Shown here: positions 47,401 to 60,147 of the stretch, one piece after another | Layout of the letters: every line of letters starts with the position of its first letter | Numbering within the stretch: position 1 is the first letter of the stretch | From: Manis javanica | Taxonomy: Eukaryota > Chordata > Mammalia > Pholidota > Manidae | Direction of reading: 5' to 3' | NCBI RefSeq assembly: GCF_040802235.1 | Contig: NC_133158.1 | Location: 36,212,001-36,276,000, forward strand | Length of the DNA stretch: 64,000 nt | The notes under the pieces: generated by a model | The model's input: only the letters and a program-made list of their open reading frames with translations | The model's database searches: none | Told to the model about the DNA's origin: nothing | Position numbers and translations under genes: made by a program

Positions 47401-50400
47401 TAATGTGTGTCAAGTACAGAGCAGGATAAGTAACAGAACCAAGTCCAGAAGGCAATGACAGAGCAAAAGAGTCACACAGCCCAGGCAAGGTAATCAGGCC
47501 ACATTCCCGTTTCCAGATACTGGTTGTCAACTGTTCTCTTTCAACAGGTGGTGTTGCACCAAAGACCACAAACTGAAAGGAAGTATTAGAACTGAAGACA
47601 GCCCACAGGGCAGGATTAGATACCAAGTCCTCAGCTTCTGAAAGTGGTTTTCCATGGCTTCATGAACAGCGTGGAGACAGGATGCAGACCAGAGAGAGAG
47701 CTCGCTGACGCTTCCACCAGGTCTCGTGATCTACACCAGGTCAGTGGTCTTATGCCCGATGCCTGGTGCCCATGCAGGTGTGTGAGGACCTGGTATCTCA
47801 GCTCTGCCAGAATTTGTCTATAAAGCTTTCACTGGTGCTGCTTAGGTGGCAGGATAGGATGAGCTGGAACCAAACCCGTTCCCTTTAGTCTCCATCCTAC
47901 TCAGGGCTTTTCTTCCTATCAAGCAATGAGAGGTGTATTATGAAATCACTCATCTGTGGAGCCCTGCTAGCCCACCTCCTTGCTCTCCACAGCCAAGGTT
48001 TAGAGTCCTCATCCCAAGGTCTGGTACTACATTTGGGGCTACAGATGACAGCTGAGACAAGTTTCAAATCCAAAGGGCAAATTAAGGGAAGAGATGAAAA
48101 CATGAGAAGCTTTGCAAAGAAATTCTGGAATATTTAAGAAGTTCACTGACTTTGAGAATGAAAAAAGGGATTTCCATAACTTGGTTTAGTAAATTTCACT
48201 AGTGTACCAACCATTATTTTACAGTATTAAAAAAAAACAAAAAAAAAACAAGAAATACAGTGCAACCTCCCTGCTCCCCCGTGGTGGTTCCTTTCCTGTT
48301 TCTGCCCTCACAGGCTGTAGGTCTGCCTGTGCACCACCTTGTGTGGCTGACCCTCCTGGGCGCAATGCCCTTGAGCCTCTTACCACATCTGCAAACCCCA
48401 GTCACAGTGATCCCCGAAACTGCCTGCGAACAGTCCGGAGGTCCCCGAGGTGCCACCTGGGCAGGCGCACATCCCCAGCATGCAGTCTGCTGGTGTGTTG
48501 CTCCTGCATTATTTATTCTTGTTTCCAGTACCTGTTTCCATTATAGTCTTTTAATGTTTAACATTCCTGTGAGTAAAGTAAGCATTTAAATAGCCATTCC
48601 TGCCTTTTATTTAATACATGAAAAATGGGAGAAAAGTAATGCCGTGAAGGACATGTTTGAACGTTTTGTGGGATCATTTCCTTGGGACACAGCAATACCC
48701 ATGGGGGAGGCCTCTCGGATCCAGACTCACAAGACTACCACTGGCCGCACCTTGCTGGCTGTTTGTGCAACAGTCCCTGTGGCAGGCAGTTCGGGTACAG
48801 AGACAGAGCAGACTCAACACACTGACTTAGAACCTCCCTCCTGAGAGGAGCCAGGTTTCTCTTGGCAGCTTCCTTGGCCCCCGCACAAGAGCCACTGTGC
48901 TCCGGGAGGCCCAAGCACAGGGCCCACCGATACTGACCGCCCCCTCCCCGTCCAGACGCAATTACCAACCAGGAGACACTTTACGTAAGCAACACTGCCC
49001 AGCGACACAGGTGGGGTCTGCCTTGATCAGGCTCCCAGGGAAACAGCTAGAAACTTACCTAACAAAGGTCAAATTCTCACGCAATGGAAAGGGCTCTGTC
49101 AGTCCTAACTCATAGATACTACTCAGGATGGGGATACTGAGTCAAAGTATCAACCTTTTCATGGCATTCACTAATTCACTTTCCTGAAGGATTTCCCAAA
49201 TTTATATTGCAACCACGGTTAACAGCAATATGGGACCTGAATGAGAAAAATGACACTTTTACTGAGACAAAGAAAACTAGAATAAATGAGGAGTTATTTC
49301 TATTAGGAAGCATTAATGTAAAGATGTGAATTCTCCCCTATTTAAACAATTTCATGAATTTTTTTGGAATTTGATGAAATAATTCTAACTTTATTCATAA
49401 AAATGAATATATGAGAGTCCCACCCATTCCTCCCCCAGAATGAGTAATGGCAGGGGAGCTGCCTTAACAGCCTTAGAGAGTATGTTACGACAATACAGAT
49501 TTAACAGTGTGGAGCTGGAAGGACTAAACAGAGACTCCAGAACTCAATAATTTGGACAAACAGAGCATTATAAAATTCAGTGGCAAAAGGAAGAAGAACA
49601 ATTAACTAAGTGGTGGGAGCTGGAAGAATTCTGATGAGAATTAAGGTATTTACACTTCACCTTCCAAAACAGATGCCCAAAAGAGTAACAACTGAAATAT
49701 AAAAATGGCTGTATGTGAACCTGAAAGGGATACATGCAATATCAGCAGGCGTCTCCTGGGTGGTGGGCTTACAAATGGCTGTTTTCTTTATACTTAGTAT
49801 GGTGACCTTCAGAGGAACACATGACCTTTAAACTAAAAAAATAAGTTACATTTTGTTGAAAAATATTAATTTTGACTTGACAAATAAGTTTTCTGATTAC
49901 ACAAATTTTCCTCAATCATTATAAAAGACAAACTACACATGAACACAGATTTTCATCTTCACTTAGGACTTGCTGAACACTGCAGGGGTTGCTGCAAATG
50001 ATACTCCACAGCTGCCCCAGAGGAATCCCACATCTGGTTTCACTAGGATGGTGATGGCTTTAACCTGTCAAAAAGCTAAAAGCTATGTGTTTTACTTAGG
50101 ATCAAGAACTGGACACTTGTTTCTAGAAAAGAGCTAGTAAACAAAACAAAACAAACACAAGTTTTGCCTAAGAAGCTGCCTAACAGCAGGGAGCAGCTTT
50201 AAAAATCCCCACAGGCAGTTTCTGCTTGATACCCATTTCCCGATCACCACCCTCCCAGATTGCTGAGGACTAAAATTTTTTTCAGATACTGCGAAGTTAC
50301 AGAAAACAGTTTTCTAAGGTAGAGACGACTTCCTTTAAAGACAGAAGAAACTGAAGCAGGCAAAGCAAAAAGAGAGAGAGGTATACAAGGTCCCTGACTT

Positions 50401-51774
50401 ATGTTCCTCAGAAATGAACACTTTAGAGAACATTACGAACAGCTTCTAAAACCTTTCTAGAGTAAAGCATATTCAGAACACATTTTCTTCCTACTGCTAT
50501 CAAACCAGGCCTCATCTGTGTGTTTTGCAATTACTTCTGTGGAAGAACGAGCAATTTCTGAGCAAACACAAATAGTATTCTATATGCTGAAGTGATTCTT
50601 TGCCTCAAGTATGTTTTTTGTGTAATAAATCAAAAGCTAGGATTATCCTCTATTAGCCTGGAGCTATTGCTTTCTTCATGTCTGAAGTATAGCAGCCAAC
50701 GGGCTATAAAGGCAGATCAACAAGCAAACCCCAGGTAGCTACAAAGACCAGGAAAACTCATTCCATCTGCATTTCTCAGATTAGCAGAGTCATGTATTTC
50801 AGCCTTCTCTCTCTCTCAGCTGTCTGATGGTTTCTGCCTACTTTACCTACTAGGATGTGATTTACCACACACAGTCTAAATATAGTATTGAGAAGGAAGC
50901 ATCGTGGAGACACAGATTTCAGACGCTGGAGGTTTCTGAACAGATTCCGAAGTCCAATTCTAAACTGAACACAGCACACATCTCCATCTCACTTTCTTGC
51001 AAGACTCTGCTCTGTACCTGACCAGCAGAGGACCCAGCAGTCATCCTGCCCTCAGAGCTGATGGGCTTCAGGCTCAGAGTGAGGCAGGCCAGTGACATTT
51101 GCTGATAGGGTTTTGGAAGAAGTTACAGGGGAGAAACCAGGAAGGCACTTGGAGTCATCTAAGCTGGAGTCATCTAACACAACAAGCTGAACAGTAGTGT
51201 CTGTTGTAGGCCGACTCTTTAACTTTCCAATCGGAGGAACTGGAATAGGGCCTTGCCAGCAGAAGGGCACAGCCTGTACACAGCAAGAAACACTACTTGC
51301 TGAGAGCAGAGTACAAACTGCAGTGAGTTAGGGCAGGACGGGCATTTAGAAAGTTTCTTCCCCTCTTTGACTAACTACTAGGTGAAAGGCATATATAGCC
51401 CAACTGTAACCAAAAGAGGCAAAATGCTTCCACAACAATCTCAAGGAAAAGTACTGCAAGTGACAGCAGTAGCTGTTGTAACGGGTTCCAAAGGAAAGGG
51501 TGGACAGAGTCAACCAGTTAGTGGGAAAGTTGGAGACGAAATTCTCCAGGATAGGGAGCCATCAAAGTCGTTCTAGATGACAAAGATTATTTCTTATTTA
51601 GAGATGATGACATTCTTGGACAGTATGTAGACTGAAATAAATCACTACCAAAATGGCATCAGATGAAGCTGCCCATTCCAGTGAAGTTCTGAAATCTTTC
51701 ATTATGTAAATAATTTCCAGGTCTCTCTCTTATGATAAACTAAATACAAAAAATACAAATAGAAACACCATTTG

Positions 51775-51870
51775 CTAAACACACACTGTGCTAGGCAGGG
51801 CACTAAGGTCAATTGTTTAATCCTATTTATTCATTAATTCAACAGATGAGGACATATAAGCTCGTAGGTG
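51775..51870 (+). repeat. MIR fragment
   Basis: 'cactgtgctaggcagggcac' and 'aattcaacagatgaggac' match the middle of a MIR; the rest is lost. Confidence 0.55.
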
Positions 51871-53734
51871 GTCGCTGCATTTCTAAAAATATTCAGATGT
51901 CAGATTGGAGCCAAGGACTGATTACAAAAACCTTTGTGTCACTAAATTGGGATGATCACCAAGGCAAGAAGGCATCTCATGCTTCAGAATGATCCAGAGG
52001 GTGAGGTGGAGTGCACATCTGAGACTGGCATGAGTGGGTAACTGTGGCTGAGCACCAGGCACATGGGGGTTCATAGCACTGCTCTCACTTGGATATAACT
52101 GAGATTTTCTATAATAAAAACTGTAAATCCAACTCATAAACTAGGAATATCTGTAAGAAAAAGCAAGAATATATAAATTTAATTTCATTAATAAAAGTAC
52201 TTCGACAAACTTTATGGCATAAGTATCCCAGACTAAGGCTTGATATCAGCCCTGGTTATCTGTAATAATCTAAAAAGCCTTTGCCACCACAGAAATCTGA
52301 GGTGAGGAGTAACTAGCATGTGCATTTTAAAAAGGTCATGCTATGGTTTTGATAGGATCATATAACTTCTTTTAAGATTAATTTGAGAGATAATAGGGAT
52401 TATTATATGAATTTATATGAATAAACATATTCATTGATATGAAATATATAAAAAGATAGTATGGATGTGAATTTGTATTCCCATCACAGAGCAGTTTACA
52501 TAACAAGTCATAATAAGAGCAAACTTTTCAACCAACAGCATCACTCAGCCAATTGCAGTGGCTAACAGACACTGCGCAAGCATTCTCAGTAGCAGGAGAC
52601 AGCTGTACACTGTCACCTGGCAAATAACCACGGCTCTCAACAGCACTTCCAAGCCAGCAGGTGGAAGGAAGGAAACTGTGCTGGTCGCAGAAGGTAGGTT
52701 TGCTTGATGGGCAAAGGGAACAGATTCCCAGTAAGTAAAGGAAGATGAGCTTCACAGAGGCCTGGGCTCAAGCAGACTGCTGGGAGGCATGGAGGTCCTC
52801 ATCACTGACTGTTCTTCTGGAATGATCCCTATGTGCCACTTGAATGCTCCAACTTACTGCTATGAATGGGACAGGTGAAGGGTGTTCAGCGAGTCCTGTG
52901 GGGACGGAAGCTGAAATGTGGCCATTTAAAAAATCCAAGGGTTACCAAATCTAAGAAATATTTCACTACAAGAAAGCGGTAAAAGGATGTGTGTGAGACT
53001 GGCTGAGTTAAAAAATAAAAATGGCTTCAAAGTTCTAAGCCTAGGGAAGAGGCAGGAGAACTGATATTGAATAATATTTTGAAAGCTGCAGAATTAAAAT
53101 TGAAGCCATAATTTCCAACAGTAGCAAAAATGTCCCACGAGTAAGAAAAGGAGAAAGACAGAAACTGGAAATGTTTGGAAGCTCCATGATGAGATGGTAC
53201 AGAATCCAAAAAAGTAATGGGAAAGTGAAGGAGAGAATATAATACACAACATAGGAGGCCTTAGCCATACACTTCCTGAAGTACACTAGGGGAGGGCACC
53301 CCGGCCTGGGTAGGCGCCAGGGTGGGAAGACCCAATCTGGTGAGGAGAGGAGAGGATGACAGATGGCCTTGACAAAAGCCCTTTCTACGGAATCACAAAG
53401 TCATTTTTAGCAGGATACTGGTGTTCTAAGAATCAGGACAATGGGATCAGACTGGGAAGCAGAATTTAGCAACTGGACAGGACAGGACTATCACTACCTC
53501 TGAATGCACAGCAGGCATTTAGGCAATTAAGACACTGTTTTCCTTTCACTAGTCATTGCTCCATTTTTATTATTCTGCTCTCCCCTAAGTTCCCTGCTTG
53601 GCCTAGAGAACCTTCCTTGCCCTTCAATCGGTCATCCCTTATTTCTCATTATTCAACAATTATTTCAAAATAATCCCAAAGCCTTCAATCTAGGTTCTGT
53701 ACTCCCAAGCGCCAGGGTGTGTCTGTAGCTGGTT

Positions 53735-53835
53735 TTTTCCTCTCCCCTACAGGTCAAATGCTGCCTTTACTGAGAAGCCTCCTCTGACTTCCCCAGAGCC
53801 CAAGGTACCCTTCAAGCCTTCCACCAGTTTCTGTA
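53735..53835. repeat. L2 LINE fragment
   Basis: 'caaatgctgcctttactgag' and 'aagcctcctctgacttcccc' match the well-known L2 3' region motif of the type 'ggaagccttccctgac'. Short and diverged. Confidence 0.5.
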
Positions 53836-54639
53836 AAGCTCTCCTGCACTTCCTGGGGCAGCTGGGGCTCCCCAAAGCCCTCCCATTCCTCTTGCTCGGT
53901 GGAAGAGGTGGGGCAGGAGTTGAAGGGGTCCTGCAGGGCTGTCCTTCTGACCACACAGAAGCCCGCGGAGCCACGCAGAACAGTAAGAGAGCCTCCTGCA
54001 AGTCTGTCTCCACGTCCACCATCCCTGAAGGAACCCCTCCACCGAACCATGGTCCTCTAACGGGGCCTGGTTTCTACCTTTGCTAATTTATAGGGTTGCT
54101 CCACTTTTTGAGACACTGGAATTTATACAACTTGAAATACATGGCCTACTGATAATGCCTAACTTGAATCTTCCAAGTAAGACTTTAACTGTAAGGATAT
54201 TACTGAACAGGCTGCATTGTTCCACTTAGAACTACAAGCTCCTGGGGGAAAACTGAGTAGAAAAAGTTATTACAAGCCTTCAAAATACACACTGAGGGCC
54301 CAGATAGGGTTAGACAGTCTGTCATTACAATAAAAATATCTAGTGAGAGAAGCATGTTAAGGAGTTGTCCTTAATATTTTACAGAAATATACTGATCCTA
54401 CTCTCTCTGCTATAACGTCAAGAAACTTTAATATTTGGTTTCTGATCACACAGTGAATAGAAGACTCTTAAGCCCCAGGACTATCAATCAGTGTCATATT
54501 AATCTTACTACATTCATTCATTAAATAAATATCAAGGGCAAGAACAAACACTAGACTATAAGCAGAAATCTTATGAAATGCAAAAATAACATACTAGTGT
54601 GATCAAGACATGCTAAGCTTATTTTAAGGGTAACTCCAT

Positions 54640-55130
54640 TAGTTGGGAGAAAGGAAAAGATTCCTCCAAGAAGAACCGACTGAACTAGACCTGAAGGAGG
54701 GAAAGACAGCAAAGTGTTTTCCTGGCAGAATGAACAGAACAGGCAAAGGTCTTACTGCAGAAGAAACAAAAATCTGGAGGTGCATGGCCAGATCACGTGG
54801 GACCTAGCAGCCCATGGCAAGGCCCTTAAGCCAGAGCAATTAGAGGCCCACCTTCAGAGGAGTTTTACACAGTCGCGTTCACACTGAAAAGCCATCAGCA
54901 CCCTGCCATGGGTAGGGGGGTTGGTGCTGGAGCAGAAGGACCCCCTAGGCGGGACCTGTAAAGAGCAGTTGCAAACTTGAGGCAAGGATGACTACACTGG
55001 GGTGGTGGTGAAAGTGGGAAGAAATGGAGGCCTTTTAGAGGGTTTGAAATAAAGATGGAAGCATTTAGTGACAGACTGGACTGGGAAGGGTGCAGGAAAT
55101 GAAGGAAATGCCATGGAAGTCATCTAGTTT
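54640..55130 (+). repeat. L2 LINE 3' end fragment
   Basis: 'gaactagacctgaaggaggg', 'gtgttttcctggcagaatga' and 'acagaacaggcaaaggtctt', with later 'cccatggcaaggccctt', follow the L2 3' end order. Diverged and non-coding. Confidence 0.55.
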
Positions 55131-56865
55131 ATGCCTAAATCAACCAAAAGGATCTTGGGTCAGGGAACCTGGAAAAAGAGCTAGGCTGACTCTGGAAAGG
55201 AATCATGCTTGATGTAGACATGCTGAATGTGAGGTGACCTTGGCACACACAGAGATGGTCTTTACTCAATTAAGTATTCATGTTATTTGGCTAATTACCA
55301 CATGTCTTTAAATGGTAAATGAATAATGAAGCGGAGGACAGACATGGACCAAAATCAAACATGATGATGGATCTGAACAACAGTTACTTTTCACTGCAGA
55401 AAAAAAACAATAAAAGCAGAGTTAATCGTAGGTGGGACTAGACTGTAACCAGTCCAGAGCGGAACCTATCAAAAGAGGGAGCCCATACCTGGGACACCGA
55501 TGGCTGGGGGCAGTGAGCAGGGCCTGTGGAATTCCTTGCCTTGCTGAGGCAGTTTGGAAAGTTCAAGAGCCCACTGCTTTAAGAGACTTAAGGATCTGGC
55601 AAGGAACAGCTATTTTGAAATTCACATTCAATTTCTTCCACATTATAGCTCACAAGAATTTCCAAGACCAGGAAAAATGTCAGCTCAACTGAATTTTCTT
55701 ATTCCCTTTTCCTACTAGCAGGCCTGGAGTAATCTTGCAATCAAATCTATGAAAAGATACGGTTGTATTTAGTTATATCTTAGGTTTCACTGTTAACTGA
55801 GGGAATGTCTGTGCTAGGATGTTGACCAAAGTCTACATGCCTGTGCTAAAATGGGAACGTCAGAGTTCACGGGACCCAGAGGGCAGTACAAATAACAGAC
55901 AGCTGGCCTTGCCTTCTAGAGATTTGTTGTCTGGAAGGCAAGAAGACATAATCATTACACAGGGCGGTATAAATACAGTCCTTTAGGAACAGCACAGCAA
56001 GGGGAAGAACACTACCAGAATATGGAACATCTTCAAAAGCAAGGCTGAACAGCTGTACACACAATGCCTCCAAAGGAGCATTCAGTGTGTCAGAACGAAT
56101 TGCTCAGTCTGTTTTTCTCGTTTTCAATCCCTTACAAGCTTCAGAGAAATTCCCAGGAAGCTGGGGCCAAAGCTGAGCCCAGGCTACTGGGGGCACTCCA
56201 GATGACCACGTGAGGGAGTTGACTAGTCTATCTTTGTAATATTTCTTCAGCATACAATTCATTTCCACCCCACATGTCCTGTCTCAGGTGAGTTGCCTCT
56301 GTGCCCACAGGGTCCCATCCCCTTGATGCCCTTTGTACCCAGGATCCTGCTCATCTGGGAGGGGTGATGTCTAGGCAGTCTTGTGAGCCTGTCTTCTGCA
56401 CACCACTCCCCAGACCCAAGATCATCTGGGTACTGGGGTCCCCTTTTATATGACTACCTGTGTGTCTGCCTGTCTCCAGCTGGGGGTGGAGGAAGAGGCA
56501 AGCTCTCCCTGAAGGCAGCCTCTTCTCCATCTGTACATCGCGATTTCAGCAGGGCAACACACACAAAGGCCTGATAAACAGTAACTGCTCAGGTAGAGCA
56601 CATGCCCAGAGGCCACCTGATTTAGATATACAGTTCCAGGCTGCTGCCCCGGTAAGTGTCTTCTTCTAGGCTAACCCACGACTGATGATTCTAAGTTTCT
56701 TAGCACAAGAGCTAGCTCTTACTCACATGAAGACTTTGAGCCTCCTGCCCATCCATATACTTACAGGTACACGTATCACTGAGCAGGAAAGGGTGGGCTG
56801 AGAACCCTGGGTGGGCCAGTTCTCTGAAGTAGCAGTGGTATTAAGGGTTGTCTGTACTCTCCCTT

Positions 56866-56881
56866 AAAAAGTAGAGACTAC
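56866..56881 (+). repeat. Left target-site duplication of the tailed L1 (copy B)
   Basis: AAAAAGTAGAGACTAC, 16 bp, is repeated at 60132-60147 after the poly(A). The CCTT|AAAAA context corresponds to a TTTT/AA-type nick on the other strand. Confidence 0.92.
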
Positions 56882-57910
56882 CTCTTCAACAGATGGTGCT
56901 GGCAAAACTGGACAGCTACATGTAGGAGAATGAAACTGGACCATTGTCTAACCCCATATACAAAGGTAAACTCAAAATGGATCAAAGACCTGAATGTAAG
57001 TCACGAAACCATTAAACTCTTGGAAAAAAACATAGGCAAAAACCTCTTAGACATAAACATGAGTGATCTCTTCTTGAACATATCTCCCCGGGCAAGGAAA
57101 ACAACAGCAAAAATGAGCAAGTGGGACTACATTAAGCTGAAAAGCTTCTGTACAGCGAAAGACACCATCAATAGAACAAAAAGGAACCCTACAGTATGGG
57201 AGAATATATTTGAAAATGACAGATCTGATAAAGGCTTGACGTCCAGAATATATAAAGAGCTCACACGCCTCAACAAACAAAAAACAAATAACCCAATTAA
57301 AAAATGGGCAGAGGAACTGAACAGACAGTTCTCCAAAAAAGAAATACAGATGGCCAAGAGACACATGAAAAGATGCTCCACATCGCTAATTATCAGAGAA
57401 ATGCAAATTAAAACTACAATGAGGTATCACCTCACACCAGTAAGGATAGCTGCCATCCAAAAGACAAACAACAACAAATGTTGGCGAGGCTGTGGAGAAA
57501 GGGGAACCCTCCTACACTGCTGGTGGGAATGTAAATTAGTTCAACCATTGTGGAAAGCAGTATGGAGGTGCATCAAAATGCTCAAAACAGACCTACCATT
57601 TGACCCAGGAATTCCACTCCTAGGAATTTACCCTAAGAACGCAGCAATCAAGTTTGAGAAAGACAGATGCACTCCTATGTTTATCGCAGCACTATTTACA
57701 ATAGCCAAGAATTGGAAGCAACCTAAATGTCCATCTGTAGATGAATGGATAAAGAAGATGTGGTACATATACACAATGGAATACTACTCAGCCATAAGAA
57801 GTGGAAAAATCCAACCATTTGCAGCAACATGGATGGAGCTGGAGAGTATTATGCTCAGTGAAATAAGCCAAGCGGAGAAAGAGAAATACCAAATGATTTC
57901 ACTCATCTGA
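56882..57910 (+). pseudogene. L1 ORF2 C-terminal fragment, frame open to its natural stop
   Basis: The frame is open from the truncation point to the stop at 57908-57910, about 342 codons (326 from the first ATG at 56930). It includes the ORF2 C-terminal cysteine region ([20 protein letters not shown]) and ends EKYQMISLI. It lacks endonuclease and reverse transcriptase, so it cannot act alone. Comparison with copy A places copy A's frameshift near 16480 and its second TGA near 16687, where copy B has an intact arginine codon. Confidence 0.9.
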
Positions 57911-58266
57911 GGAGTATAGGAACAAAGGAAAAACTGAAGGAACAAAACAGCAGCAGAATTACAGAACCCAAAAATGGACTAACAGGTACCAAAGGGAAAG
58001 GAACTGGGGAGGATGGGTGGGCAGGGAGGGATAAGGGGGGGGAAGAAGAAGGGGGGTATTAAGATTAGCATGCATGGGGGGGAGGGAGAAAGGGGAGGGT
58101 GGGCTGCACAACACAGAGAGGACAAGTAGTGACTCTACAACATTCTGCTAAGCTGAAGGACAGTAACCGTAATGTGGTTGTTAGGGGGGACCTGATATAG
58201 GGGAGAGCATAGTAAACATAGTATTCTTCAGGTAAGTGTAGATTAAAAATTTAAAAAAAAAAAAAA
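57911..58266 (+). terminator. L1 3' UTR, G-rich tract and first A-tract (copy B)
   Basis: Same layout as in copy A: G-rich block at about 58000-58105, an ATTAAA context, then an A-tract ending near 58266 and continuing into GAAAGAAAGAAAG. Confidence 0.75.
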
Positions 58267-58446
58267 GAAAGAAAGAAAGAAAAGGGGGATTACTCCTTAA
58301 CAGGATAAAACTATTGGTAAATCAAAGATCAACGCATGCTTTAAATATCCTTAATGTTGATCACTTAAAGGGTGTCAGATGATCAGCTATGGAGGTACTC
58401 TTTTCTGATAATATTCCTTTCTCTTAATTAAAAAAAAAAAAAAAAA
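58267..58446 (+). other. Intermediate segment and second A-tract (copy B)
   Basis: Same ~160 bp as 17472-17647. Here the pre-tract sequence reads AATTAAA instead of AATAAA, and the A-tract is slightly longer. Confidence 0.55.
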
Positions 58447-58684
58447 GCAGTTACTGTGTGCTGACCTCCAATGAGTTCTGCACAGTGGTATAGAGGGCAT
58501 GTCAAAGTGTGGGCAAAGGGTCTGTTTGTTTCTACGCAGAAGATCAAGGCCTAGCTTGGATACCCAGAAAATGAACTAAGATACGATATGAGGAGGAGCT
58601 TCCGGCATCAGCACTCTCTGGAGGACTCGTGCCGGGGGATGATCATCAAAAAGCCTCCACAGGGATCCGGACGATGCTGCGGTT

Positions 58685-59137
58685 GTGGCTGCATCCAGCC
58701 CACCATCTCCTGGACTTGCCATGAGAAGGAGGAGGGAGATGTCTAGGCTGGCATGTGCATACAGTGAGACAACGAATTTGACTGGATCTGTACTGTTGGA
58801 ACTCAACCAGGAGTTGGGAGGGGTGCAAGTTGTAGCACCCCAAAATCTCATGACTATAGACTATCTATGGTTAAAAGAACATATGGGATGTGAACAGATC
58901 CCAGAAATGGGCTGCTTTAATTTGTCTGATTTCTCTCAGACTGTTCAAGTACAGTCGGACAATATCCATCATATCATAGATAAATTTTCACAAATGCCTA
59001 GGGTACCTAAATGGTTTTCTTGGCTTCACTGGAGATGGCTGGTAATTATAGATTTGCTTTGTTTATGTCACCGTATTCCTATTATGTCAATATGTGTGTG
59101 CAAATTAGTTAGTAGTTTAAAACCTATACATACTTAA
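58685..59137 (+). pseudogene. Endogenous retrovirus env transmembrane-subunit fragment (copy B)
   Basis: 150 open codons covering the same Env piece as in copy A: the helix, the CEQIPEMGC loop with F in place of the following cysteine, the Trp-rich membrane-proximal segment and the short hydrophobic run. A two-base difference near 59083 changes the last residues relative to copy A and extends the frame. The loss of the third loop cysteine is shared by both copies, so it predates their separation. No signal peptide, surface subunit or fusion peptide is present. Confidence 0.7.
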
Positions 59138-59774
59138 GGTACTATACAAGAAGATATGTCAAAGAAATAATCAATCCTCCCAAGTTTCCTTCATATGCTA
59201 CATCTATAGCTTTTCTTCTTCCTTCCTAATTACAAACTTTAAATAGAATTCGTGCCTCATATCGAATTTACCGAGTATCATAATTCCTCCAGGTGGTAAA
59301 GATACCTCGAGACAAGTGCTGGGCATAGAAGCCACAGGGCATAAATCTGCAAAGAAGTAAAAAGCTAACCTTTGCAAACAATATGGCTTCTCTCTCACTT
59401 ACCAACTTTACATTTCCCTGTATGGCCCCGGAAGATGACTGGTTAGCCAGAGACGGGTAAGATTCCTCAAGGGAGGAACAACCTAAGACAGGCACAGTCG
59501 CAGGGGGGCCATCAGGTGAGAATTTGGGGATCAACAGAGGTGAGGCTCAGAACCTCACCCCCCCTGCTTTGAGAGAAATCTTCTGCATCCGTGGATGTTT
59601 TGCTGCCCTTGTCTAGCCTGGATTAATACTTAGTCCATAGGCACACACCTGATCATCTGATCATCTACATTTGCCTTCTTACAGCACTAAACTATGTTTT
59701 CTACCTTTATCTTGCATCTACCTACCACTTCAGCATTTTATTAAAAATAAAAATAATAATAATAATAGGAGAAA

Positions 59775-60096
59775 TGTGGGATCAACATATAAATCAAGTA
59801 CAAAAATCAAATGAATATTCATATTTGACCTGATGGTTTATAGGTCATATTGCATGATCAAAACCGAAAGTTTCTGTGATGACTGCCCTTGTACTGTTCA
59901 CCATGTAAGAATTTATTCACTCTGTAAGAATTCGTTCACCATGTAAGAACTTGTTCGTTATGCTTCAGAAGATTGGAGACTGACGAGAATTAGGCTTGAG
60001 ATGGATTAATGATTGTACATTGAGCATTGACCCCCCTATACTGAATTTTATTGTTGTTAACAACCATTTGATCAATAAATATGAGAGATGCCCTCT

Positions 60097-60097
<1 letters not shown>
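59775..60097 (+). repeat. Truncated 3' LTR (U3-R), copy B
   Basis: It begins TGTGGGATCAAC after a shortened purine tract. AATAAA lies at 60074-60079. Same three 'caccatgtaagaa'-type units as copy A. Confidence 0.7.

Positions 60098-60136
<39 letters not shown>
60098..60136 (+). repeat. Terminal poly(A) tail of copy B
   Basis: A run of 39 As, uninterrupted as printed, directly after the LTR cleavage site and overlapping the start of the right target duplication. Confidence 0.95.
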
Positions 60137-60139
<3 letters not shown>

Positions 60140-60147
60140 GAGACTAC
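60132..60147 (+). repeat. Right target-site duplication of copy B
   Basis: Repeats 56866-56881 exactly, and is followed by the unrelated flank TTCCTGTGTATAG. Confidence 0.92.

Larger units (their letters stand above)
58447..60097 (+). mobile_element. Retrovirus-derived tail (copy B)
   Basis: It corresponds along its whole length to 17648-19293, with scattered substitutions and small indels. It ends at the same LTR cleavage point (after CCCTCTC) following AATAAA at 60074-60079. The LTR part starts at 59775. Confidence 0.8.
56882..60131 (+). mobile_element. Copy B: 5'-truncated L1 with the same retrovirus-derived tail
   Basis: The element starts abruptly inside ORF2, at the point matching about 16083 in copy A. 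It runs through the ORF2 end, 3' UTR, the ~160 bp segment, the env/LTR tail and a long poly(A) (60098-60136). Its own 16-bp target duplication shows an independent insertion, not a segmental duplication of copy A. It lies in RAB7A intron 1 in the orientation opposite to the gene. Its frames are better preserved than copy A's, and its longer terminal A-tail hints that it is the younger insertion. Confidence 0.92.
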
